Part shown: piece by piece, positions 1 through 5,058 of the stretch
Numbering within the stretch: the stretch's first letter is position 1
Layout: each line of letters opens with the position of its first letter
Assembly: GCA_021811505.1 (NCBI GenBank)
Contig: JAJZOM010000189.1
Location: 1 to 5,058, forward strand
Source: Thermoplasmata archaeon
Lineage (GTDB): Archaea > Thermoplasmatota > Thermoplasmata > Thermoplasmatales > Thermoplasmataceae
Length of the DNA: 5,058 bases
Reading direction: 5' to 3'
Notes under the pieces: generated by a model
Told to the model about the DNA's origin: nothing
The model's input: only the letters and a program-made list of their open reading frames with translations
Database searches by the model: none
Made by a program: the position numbers and the translations under genes

Positions 1-48
1 CTGGGTAAGAGTATCCAGTATGCGTTCACCGGTGCCGAATCAGCCTGA
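1..48 (+). CDS. possible C-terminal end of an unidentified plus-strand gene (partial)
   Basis: Frame 1 of the plus strand is open from the window edge to a TGA at 46-48 and reads LGKSIQYAFTGAESA. The other two plus frames look less like a gene end: frame 3 stops at once, and frame 2 runs on into the aminopeptidase gene as its antisense. If real, this gene converges on the aminopeptidase with only five bases between the two stop codons. Fifteen codons are too few to recognise a family or to rule out chance, so no function is offered. Confidence 0.25.
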   Translation: MGKSIQYAFTGAESA

Positions 49-53
49 ACCTT

Positions 54-1508
54 TCATGAACAAAGGAATTCATAGAGAAGCCTTACACCGAATCCCGTGG
101 CTCCTTTCGGAAGATAATCAGCTTTAGCTGTTTTTGCCTGTGTCCAGGCTGTGCCGGCGATATCCAGATGCACCCACGGCCTGCCGTTGACGAAATGCTC
201 CAGGAACGCACCTGCCGTTTCGGCGCCCCCCTCTTTGCCACCGATGTTTTTAATGTCTGCAACCTCGCTCTTTATCTGGTTCCTGAAATCATCATCAATC
301 GGCATTTCCCACACTTTCTCCCACGTTCTTTCTGATGCTTTTTTTAATTTCTCCTTCAGGTCCCGGTCATTCCCCATCAGTCCCGCGATATTGTTTCCCA
401 GAGCTATGACACAAGCACCTGTCAGTGTGGCAATATCGATGACTGTGGCAGGATTGTATTTTTCAACACCGTAGGCAAGCGCATCTGCAAGGACAAGCCT
501 CCCTTCAGCATCAGTGGACAGAACCTCCGAGGTCTTCCCGTTATAATGCTTCAGGATGTCACCCGGTTTGTAGGCGTTTCCACCCGGTAGGTTTTCGGTA
601 AGAGGCATAATTCCAACAATATGCTTCTTTAGCTTAAGATCGGAAGCCAGTTTCATAATTCCCAGTACTGTTGAAGCACCGCATTTATCAAACTTCATCT
701 CGTCCATGTTGTCCGCAGGCTTGATGGATATCCCTCCACTATCGAATGTTATTCCTTTTCCGACTATCATTATTGGTTTCTCATCAGAAGAACCATACTC
801 CATGATAATCATTTTTGCAGGTTCCTTTGCCGCCCTCGAAACACCTTCAATGCCGCCCATCCCCATCCTGATGAAATCGTCCCTCCCTAAAACAGTAATT
901 TTGAGGTTCTCGATTTCTCTGGAGCGTTCCTCGAACATGGATGGGGTTCCTCTGGATGGGGGAAAATTGGCAAGATTTCTGGTGAAATTTGTCGCGTCAG
1001 CTACTGAAATTGCCCTGTCGATGAGGTCTTGCTTTTCCCAGGTGGCTATGTGAACCTCTTGCAGATTAACTGAGGTCTTCTCTGATCTGAATTCGTCGAA
1101 TGAGTATAGGGTAAGTTTCAAGATATAGGCTGCTTCAAAAGTTTCGTTTGCGTTGTTGGTCCCCGGTAGAATTATAAGGCAATCCCGGATTTTTGAATTC
1201 CTGAAAGTGGAGTATGCAGAAGAATATGACCTCCTGAATGTTTCAGGACAGTATTCTGATTCTTTTCCCAGGCCCGTCCACAACTGCATCTGGTTCCTGG
1301 TTGTATCCATTGTCCTGAAAACCTGGCCTTTCTTACCGGTAAAGCCTGTGTTCTTCACCGGTTCAGGTATTCCGTCAATTCCCAGAAATGCCATTACAGG
1401 TGATGGGATCCTGTCTTCGTAAAATGGTATTATGACTGCTTCTGCCTTTGATTTTGATAATTCTCCTTCGAACCTTGATATCTTCATAACACTGTGAGGG
1501 CGATTCAT
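54..1508 (-). CDS. pepA: M17 family leucyl aminopeptidase (cytosol aminopeptidase)
   Basis: This is a cytosolic two-metal exopeptidase that removes N-terminal residues from peptides in the last steps of protein turnover; members are usually hexamers. The 484-residue length is normal for the family. Residues 1 to about 165 match the variable N-terminal domain and about 170-484 the catalytic domain. The metal ligands and catalytic residues are all visible: K251 and D256 in VGKGITFDSGG, K263 in SIKP, D274 in MKFDKCGAS, and D333, E335 and R337 in STDAEGRL. These sit exactly one position after the bovine lens enzyme numbering. The usual NTDAEGRL signature has Ser (S331) in place of Asn. There is no signal peptide or membrane segment. 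The start is uncertain: M1 is the longest frame, but M8 (ATG at 1485-1487, giving MKISRFEG) is equally good. Neither has a ribosome binding site, and a TTAAAG box lies 27 bases before M8. It is divergent from the thiolase gene and apparently monocistronic. Confidence 0.95.
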   Translation of the reverse strand: MNRPHSVMKISRFEGELSKSKAEAVIIPFYEDRIPSPVMAFLGIDGIPEPVKNTGFTGKKGQVFRTMDTTRNQMQLWTGLGKESEYCPETFRRSYSSAYSTFRNSKIRDCLIILPGTNNANETFEAAYILKLTLYSFDEFRSEKTSVNLQEVHIATWEKQDLIDRAISVADATNFTRNLANFPPSRGTPSMFEERSREIENLKITVLGRDDFIRMGMGGIEGVSRAAKEPAKMIIMEYGSSDEKPIMIVGKGITFDSGGISIKPADNMDEMKFDKCGASTVLGIMKLASDLKLKKHIVGIMPLTENLPGGNAYKPGDILKHYNGKTSEVLSTDAEGRLVLADALAYGVEKYNPATVIDIATLTGACVIALGNNIAGLMGNDRDLKEKLKKASERTWEKVWEMPIDDDFRNQIKSEVADIKNIGGKEGGAETAGAFLEHFVNGRPWVHLDIAGTAWTQAKTAKADYLPKGATGFGVRLLYEFLCS

Positions 1509-1510
1509 GG

Positions 1511-1516
1511 CTTTAA
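1511..1516 (-). promoter_or_regulatory. candidate TATA box for the aminopeptidase gene
   Basis: On the minus strand this reads TTAAAG and is centred about 27 bases upstream of the internal Met-8 codon of the aminopeptidase. That is the spacing expected for a leaderless archaeal transcript starting at M8. If M1 is the true start, the box would have to lie further out; the TTAAAC at 1546-1551 on the minus strand would then give a leader of roughly 15 bases. The sequence alone cannot choose between these. Confidence 0.25.
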
Positions 1517-1546
1517 TCTTTCAACTTTATGTTAGAGTGATAAGTG

Positions 1547-1551
1547 TTTAA
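1547..1551 (+). promoter_or_regulatory. candidate TATA box for the tRNA thiolase gene
   Basis: TTTAA lies centred 26 bases upstream of the ATG at 1575, the standard distance between an archaeal TATA box and a transcription start. The bases just before the ATG (TTACAGTTCAG) contain no GGAG or GGTG, so a leaderless mRNA beginning at or near the ATG is the simplest reading. The box sits in the 66-base divergent region shared with the aminopeptidase gene. Confidence 0.45.
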
Positions 1552-1574
1552 CGCAAATTGTCATTACAGTTCAG

Positions 1575-2480
1575 ATGAAATGCTCCCGCTGCAATAAGAA
1601 TGCAGTATACGAGGCCAGATACAGCGGAGAGAACCTGTGCGGGGAACATCTCTTGATATCGGTAGAGAGGAGAATAAAAAAGGAAGTAAGAGAGCAGATC
1701 AATTTCGATAAATCCGTCGTGAGGATATCCGTTGCGATTTCCGGAGGCAAGGACAGTTCCGTAACCCTTTACGTACTGAATGATCTGTTTCACGGAAGGA
1801 AAAACGTCAGCCTGGAGGCATTTACTATAGACGAAGGGATAGAGGGATACCGCAATAGCGGACTTGAAAGTGCCAGAAAGATGTGCTCTGATCTCGACAT
1901 TCCGCACCACACCATTTCTTTCCGGGATACTTTTGGAACAACGATGGACAGGATAGTAGATGACAATCCGGACATAATACCATGTTCCAGATGCGGACCC
2001 ATGAGGAGACATCTGATGAACGACGAGAGCATCACCCTTAACTCAGATTACGTTGCCCTTGGCATAAACCTCGATGATTACGCGCAATCCATACTTATGA
2101 ATGTAGCCAGAGGAGATGTCATCAGGATGTCCAGAATGGCTCCTCACTATAAGGCAAGGGATGGACTGGTGAGACGGATACTCCCGTTGAGGAGAATTCC
2201 GGAAAAAGAGGTCATGCTATACGCTGTTCTCAGAGGTATTGAATTTGACGCATCCTGGTGCCCTTATTACGAGAAAGCGCAGAGGAATTCCTTCAGGGAG
2301 GTTCTGGAGATAATGGAGGAAAGATCACCCGGAACAAAATTTGCGATGCTTAATTTTCTTGATGGCCTGAGACCTGTCCTCGGCTCTGTCGGCAACGAGG
2401 GAAACATTAGAAAGTGCAAGGTTTGTGGTCAGCCAACGTCAAGAGAGATCTGCGCCACATGTTCAATCGTGGAAAATTAG
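1575..2480 (+). CDS. ttuA: tRNA 2-thiouridine synthetase, TtuA/Ncs6 (Ctu1) family
   Basis: This ATP-dependent tRNA sulfurtransferase adenylates a uridine and replaces its 2-oxygen with sulfur. TtuA acts on U54 of the T-loop, while Ncs6/Ctu1 acts on wobble U34; sequence alone does not decide which applies here. The 301 residues show the family layout: an N-terminal zinc ribbon (C3, C6, C22, H25), the PP-loop SGGKDSS at 56-62, the mid-protein pair C137/C140 in PCSRCGPMRRHL, a third cysteine C229 in WCPYY, and a C-terminal zinc ribbon (C281, C284, C293, C296). In TtuA enzymes the middle three cysteines hold a 4Fe-4S cluster that carries the sulfur, so this copy should be competent. The usual GHNLDDEAQ motif reads GINLDDYAQ here (I164, Y169). 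The start is well placed because C3 belongs to the zinc ribbon. The sulfur is normally delivered by a ubiquitin-like carrier, which is not in this window. The gene is followed after 90 bases by a tRNA gene on the same strand. Confidence 0.9.
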   Translation: MKCSRCNKNAVYEARYSGENLCGEHLLISVERRIKKEVREQINFDKSVVRISVAISGGKDSSVTLYVLNDLFHGRKNVSLEAFTIDEGIEGYRNSGLESARKMCSDLDIPHHTISFRDTFGTTMDRIVDDNPDIIPCSRCGPMRRHLMNDESITLNSDYVALGINLDDYAQSILMNVARGDVIRMSRMAPHYKARDGLVRRILPLRRIPEKEVMLYAVLRGIEFDASWCPYYEKAQRNSFREVLEIMEERSPGTKFAMLNFLDGLRPVLGSVGNEGNIRKCKVCGQPTSREICATCSIVEN

Positions 2481-2487
2481 TACCATG

Positions 2488-2499
2488 AAATCCGGATTT
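2488..2499. repeat. 12-bp perfect palindrome after the thiolase gene
   Basis: AAATCCGGATTT is its own reverse complement and begins seven bases after the thiolase stop codon; T2500 extends the T run on its right side to four. As RNA it could form only a short hairpin, so it may be a weak transcription end signal or a binding site for a dimeric regulator near the tRNA promoter. It may also be chance. Confidence 0.4.
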
Positions 2500-2524
2500 T
2501 CTACGAAATCTTTATTATGACTGC

Positions 2525-2534
2525 TTTAATTTTA
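2525..2534 (+). promoter_or_regulatory. candidate TATA box for tRNA-Ile
   Basis: The AT-rich stretch TTTAATTTTA is centred about 42 bases before the mature tRNA 5' end. With the usual spacing of about 26 bases, transcription would begin near 2555 and give a short leader of about 15 bases to be removed by RNase P. Another AT-rich stretch, TTTATTAT at 2511-2518, is a less well spaced alternative. Read-through from the thiolase gene is also possible. Confidence 0.4.
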
Positions 2535-2570
2535 GCCCGCGCTTCTTTGATACATTGGAAGCTGATTACA

Positions 2571-2645
2571 GGGGTCGTAGCTTAGCATGGTTTGAGCACC
2601 CGGCTGATAACCGGGAGGTCACCGGTCCGAATCCGGTCGACCCCA
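2571..2645 (+). tRNA. tRNA-Ile (anticodon GAU)
   Basis: The 75-base gene folds into a full cloverleaf. The 7-bp acceptor stem is perfect (GGGGUCG with CGACCCC, 2571-2577 and 2638-2644), and A2645 is the discriminator. The D-stem is GCUU/GAGC with one U-G pair, the anticodon stem CCCGG/CCGGG is perfect, and the loop CUGAUAA puts anticodon GAU at 2606-2608. The variable region is AGGUC, and the T-stem ACCGG/CCGGU is perfect. CCA is not encoded and must be added after transcription. No intron is present. U8, A14, G15-C48, G18, G19 and C56 are standard. Two conserved positions are not: the T-loop reads UCCGAAU, so position 55 is C (2627) instead of U, and position 21 is U (2593) instead of A. The strong stems argue that the gene is intact. 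It decodes AUC and AUU. Confidence 0.95.
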
Positions 2646-2655
2646 CTGACCACAC

Positions 2656-2660
2656 TTTTT
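2656..2660 (+). terminator. probable T-run terminator of tRNA-Ile
   Basis: A run of five T residues starts 11 bases after the tRNA 3' end, matching the U-tract signals that end archaeal transcription. It continues into AAAATTT, so the minus strand also carries short T runs (AAATTTTAAAA) just past the permease stop codon. The 36-base gap may therefore serve to stop transcription from both sides. Confidence 0.4.
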
Positions 2661-2681
2661 AAAATTTGTTCCATAAGTTCA

Positions 2682-3500
2682 TCAATATTGTTCAAGCCTT
2701 CCAGTTTTCCTTGCCAGATATTCAAAAAACTTCATCAGGACATATGCTACCAGAATTACAATGATTCCGACTGATATCTCTGTAAAGATAATTCCACTCA
2801 ACTCAGGAATAGAAGATCCGGAAATTGCCAGCCTCATTGCCGACACGCCGTATGTCATCGGGATCACGTAAGAAAGCACCCTAAGCCAGGATGGGAGATA
2901 ATAGATGGGAAAGTTTACACCGCAAACGAGAAGGCTGATAAATAGAAACACATTTGCCATTATCATGGCTGTTCTTAGATAAAGTCCTATGCTGCTGATC
3001 AGTAGCCCGAAGCCCATCATTGTCACGCTTGTTATTACCAGAATAAGAATAACACCGGTGAAATCAGCGCCGTAAAAGGATACTCCGAACAGGAAATGAG
3101 CATAGACCAGACCAATTGCACTTATCATCGTGGACATAACAATCTGGAACGATGCTCTTCCCACCAGCAGTGCCATTCTGTTTGCCGGAGAAACAATTAT
3201 ACCTGTCAGGGTCCCCTGCCATTTATCCTGAGAAGTTATGTTGGCCACGGAGAAAACCGCAGAAAAGGACATTGTCTGTATGGCGTTCCCAATTACCACA
3301 TACTGGACATCTGATGCGGAGTGATTTATAGAACCCGCAAGGAAAGCAAAAAAAGCCATTTGTGTCAGCGGAAGAATGAATATCTGGAGCATCCACATTT
3401 CCCACGAATCCCATATTATCGACCCTTTTCTGCCAAATATAATCGAGCTCCGGAGTGCCCTTAATCCGTCTATTAACGCGCTTCCTTCCGCGGTCTCCAT
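2682..3500 (-). CDS. ABC-2 type transporter permease (distal gene of exporter operon)
   Basis: This is a 272-residue integral membrane subunit of an ABC-2 family exporter. Hydrophobic segments at roughly 36-56, 65-87, 107-140, 147-174, 178-195 and 238-258 give the usual six helices. The cytoplasmic loop DKWQGTLTGIIVSP (92-105) matches the conserved stretch after helix 2 that contacts the ATPase in this family, and LPSWLRVLSYVIPMTYG (202-218) matches the conserved region before the last helix. Its ATG shares one base with the TGA of the upstream permease (TGATG), and GGGTGA at 3507-3512 provides a ribosome binding site, so it is translationally coupled. The C-terminus (GRLEQY) resembles that of the upstream permease (GTLGEY), suggesting they are paralogues that pair as a heterodimer. 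The substrate is unknown. Relatives export drugs, lipids or polysaccharides, and nothing here points to one of these. Confidence 0.88.
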   Translation of the reverse strand: METAEGSALIDGLRALRSSIIFGRKGSIIWDSWEMWMLQIFILPLTQMAFFAFLAGSINHSASDVQYVVIGNAIQTMSFSAVFSVANITSQDKWQGTLTGIIVSPANRMALLVGRASFQIVMSTMISAIGLVYAHFLFGVSFYGADFTGVILILVITSVTMMGFGLLISSIGLYLRTAMIMANVFLFISLLVCGVNFPIYYLPSWLRVLSYVIPMTYGVSAMRLAISGSSIPELSGIIFTEISVGIIVILVAYVLMKFFEYLARKTGRLEQY

Positions 3501-4312
3501 CAGTATTCACCCAGAGTGCCATTTATCTTCGCCCTGGATTCGACCTTTGTGAAAAGGATGAAACTCAGGGAAAAGTATACCGCCGTTTCCAGACACATTA
3601 TAATCAGGTCCAGAACATAACCTGTGCTGAATCCCAGATAACCCTGTATGGCTGAGATTCTTATTGCATCTATCCCCCATGTCGGCCCCAATGCAAAAGA
3701 AAAACCCTGCACGTAAAAAGGAAGAAGAGCGATAGGAAACATGGTTCCTGTAGCTATGTAGACTGGAATCTCAAGACCGTTTTCCAGAAACCCGGCCTTC
3801 CTGGTCAGAACATACACCGATGAAAGTATCAGGCCCACTGCTGAAAGAGATATGAAGGTTAGTATTGTTGCGATTGAGAACTGAAGTGGTTCGTAGATAG
3901 ATACTCCAACCCTGAACCACATTAATCCGATAAATAGTATGAATATAGCATTCACCATTCCCTCAAGCGTGTTGAATATCACCCTCCCCATGACAATCCA
4001 TATAAGCGGGCTCGGGGCCGACAGTGTCGCTTCCATCGTGCCATTCCATCGATCGAACATTATTGAGGTCCCGGATCCATAAACCGTGGTTCCCCACATG
4101 CCCATCATTCCGCCACCGAGAACTGCGTACAGAAGAACGGGGCCGTTTACGTTTCTGAAGAGGAATAGTGAAACTAGCGTGAATATGAACGGAGCTATGA
4201 TACTTGGAATAATCCATTGCGGGTCAGCGAAGAAATTCTTCATTGTAAGTGTCATCGAGGCTTTAACTGCCTGAATTCTGTGAATACTCCTATCTGATTC
4301 ATATGAGATCAT
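3500..4312 (-). CDS. ABC-2 type transporter permease (proximal gene of exporter operon)
   Basis: This is a 270-residue membrane subunit of the same exporter. Six hydrophobic segments fall at about 32-53, 58-83, 103-131, 145-170, 181-207 and 232-256. The loop DRWNGTMEATLSAP (87-100) is a good match to the R-x-x-GT-hydrophobic-E...SP element of DrrB-like ABC-2 permeases. LGPTWGIDAIRISAIQG (208-224) corresponds to the NP-x-TY...R region of the family, with Gly in place of Asn at 209. The N-terminal 30 residues are hydrophilic and cytoplasmic. Its ATG overlaps the ATPase stop codon by four bases (ATGA), which fixes the start. A GAGG at 4324-4327 on the minus strand may serve as a ribosome binding site, although its 11-base spacing is long. 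With the distal permease it probably forms the two-subunit membrane pore. Confidence 0.9.
   Translation of the reverse strand: MISYESDRSIHRIQAVKASMTLTMKNFFADPQWIIPSIIAPFIFTLVSLFLFRNVNGPVLLYAVLGGGMMGMWGTTVYGSGTSIMFDRWNGTMEATLSAPSPLIWIVMGRVIFNTLEGMVNAIFILFIGLMWFRVGVSIYEPLQFSIATILTFISLSAVGLILSSVYVLTRKAGFLENGLEIPVYIATGTMFPIALLPFYVQGFSFALGPTWGIDAIRISAIQGYLGFSTGYVLDLIIMCLETAVYFSLSFILFTKVESRAKINGTLGEY
3507..3512 (-). promoter_or_regulatory. ribosome binding site of the distal permease
   Basis: GGGTGA on the minus strand matches part of the archaeal Shine-Dalgarno consensus GGAGGTGATC. It lies six bases before the ATG at 3498-3500, within the last codons of the upstream permease, and supports that start codon. 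Confidence 0.6.
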
Positions 4313-5058
4313 TCTTCTACCATCCTCAGATATGCGTCTTCCAGTGTGGGTTCTCTCACATTGGTTTCTATGATCTTCGTACGGAAATCCCCTGAAAGTT
4401 TCCTTATTTCAGGTATCAATTCACCTCCGATCGGCGTCTGTATTCTGATCATCTGCCTTTCTCCTTCAAGATCAGAATAGACTTTTGATACCCCTTCCAT
4501 GCCTTTAATCCTGTTCAGGAAGTCCTCTGTAGCTCCATAAACCTGTAGTTCCACCAGGGTTACGTCTTTTACCTGTTTCTTAAGCTCGGAAGGTTTGTCA
4601 AGTGCCACGATATTGCCCTTTGAGATCACGGCTATTCTCTGGCATAGTTCATCAGCTTCAAACATGTAATGTGTAGTCAGGAGGATGGTCTTGCCCTCCT
4701 TCTTCATATCCCTTATCATGTCCCTTATATCTCTTGATCCTGCAGGATCAAGCCCAATCGTTGGTTCGTCCAGAAAGACCATTTCTGGATCATTGATTAG
4801 TGCCTTGGCTATGTGGAGCCTTTGCTTCATTCCCCTGGAGTATTTTTCCACTTTTTCATTTTCTCTGCCTTTTAAGCCAACCATTTCGATAAGTTCTGGG
4901 ATTCGCTGTTTTGAGACGGTTGAGGAAACACCATAGAGTCCGGCAAAATACCGCAGATTCTCAACGGCAGTAACCCTGTTATATAGCCCTCTTTCTCCGC
5001 CGAAGACTATTCCAATTCTTTTCCTGATCTCGTAAATCTCTTTCCTGACATCAAAGAG
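4309..5058 (-). CDS. ABC-2 exporter ATP-binding subunit (5' end beyond the window)
   Basis: The reading frame is open from the window edge to the TGA at 4309-4311, giving 249 visible residues. The ATG at 4882-4884 is internal, because clear ABC sequence continues upstream of it. In the visible fragment there is a Q-loop region IGIVFGGERGLYNRVT (15-30), a signature YSRGMKQRL (73-81) of the DrrA/ABC-2 type, Walker B MVFLDEP (93-99), D-loop GLD (102-104) and the switch histidine H130 in TTHYMFEADE. The C-terminal 80 or so residues form the accessory domain usual in this subfamily, ending EPTLEDAYLRMVEE. Walker A must lie outside the window. The glutamine normally found in the Q-loop is absent (G20-G21 instead). 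The protein would hydrolyse ATP on the cytoplasmic face to drive the two permeases encoded directly downstream. Confidence 0.93.
   Translation of the reverse strand, partial: LFDVRKEIYEIRKRIGIVFGGERGLYNRVTAVENLRYFAGLYGVSSTVSKQRIPELIEMVGLKGRENEKVEKYSRGMKQRLHIAKALINDPEMVFLDEPTIGLDPAGSRDIRDMIRDMKKEGKTILLTTHYMFEADELCQRIAVISKGNIVALDKPSELKKQVKDVTLVELQVYGATEDFLNRIKGMEGVSKVYSDLEGERQMIRIQTPIGGELIPEIRKLSGDFRTKIIETNVREPTLEDAYLRMVEE

Noticed and set aside
1..57. ATGA overlap at the aminopeptidase stop (54-57, minus), suggesting a coupled downstream gene
   Set aside because: The frame from that ATG reads only MKGSG before a stop, so no downstream gene begins there.
151..1053. Plus-strand open frames at 151-474 and 706-1053
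   Set aside because: Both are antisense to the aminopeptidase, including its metal-binding segments, and their translations are Pro/Ser-rich without domains.
1548..2012. Minus-strand open frame of 154 codons opposite the thiolase gene
   Set aside because: It lies antisense to a clear TtuA/Ncs6 coding sequence with conserved motifs in that region, and its own translation shows no recognisable domain.
2571..2645. The possibility that the tRNA is a pseudogene because of C55 and U21
   Set aside because: All four stems pair with no mismatch apart from one U-G pair, and the anticodon loop, Levitt pair G15-C48 and G19-C56 are intact, which a decaying gene would not be expected to keep.
2592..2774. 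Plus-strand open frame of 60 codons
   Set aside because: It starts inside the tRNA D-loop and runs into the antisense of the permease; both overlaps are well supported features.
4309..4884. A complete 191-residue ATPase starting at the ATG at 4882-4884
   Set aside because: The frame stays open to 5058 and encodes the Q-loop region and conserved VENLRYFAGLYG sequence, so this ATG is internal and the gene is simply cut by the window edge.

Overview
The window looks like an ordinary stretch of an archaeal chromosome, most likely from a moderate-GC euryarchaeon of the Thermoplasmatales type. The archaeal signs are a TtuA/Ncs6-type tRNA thiolase with zinc ribbons at both ends, a tRNA gene with no encoded CCA, genes that seem to lack ribosome binding sites but have a TTTAA-like box about 26 bases before the ATG (leaderless transcription), and frequent AGG/AGA and ATA codons. 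No rRNA or other phylogenetic marker is present, so the order-level placement is inference.

Layout. Bases 1-48 may hold the last codons of a plus-strand gene. Bases 54-1508 (minus) encode an M17 leucyl aminopeptidase with a complete catalytic set. A 66-base divergent intergenic region (1509-1574) carries promoters for the aminopeptidase and for the plus-strand gene at 1575-2480, a 2-thiouridine synthetase of the TtuA/Ncs6 family. After a 90-base gap containing a 12-bp palindrome and a probable promoter, tRNA-Ile(GAU) lies at 2571-2645 (plus). It has a perfect cloverleaf but a C at position 55 and a U at position 21. A minus-strand operon converges on the tRNA: an ABC-2 exporter ATPase (4309-5058, cut by the window edge before its Walker A region), then two six-helix ABC-2 permeases (3500-4312 and 2682-3500). 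These three genes overlap by 4 and 1 bases, so they are almost certainly co-translated.

How the parts work together. The three ABC genes form one exporter, probably with a heterodimeric membrane domain; its substrate cannot be read from the sequence. The thiolase and the tRNA are both part of translation, but their adjacency may be chance. The aminopeptidase is housekeeping peptide turnover. I found no CRISPR array, insertion sequence, toxin-antitoxin pair or defence island, and no clear sign of a new multi-gene system. The points most worth checking are the T-loop and D-loop deviations of the tRNA, the missing Q-loop glutamine in the ATPase, and motif substitutions in the aminopeptidase and thiolase.
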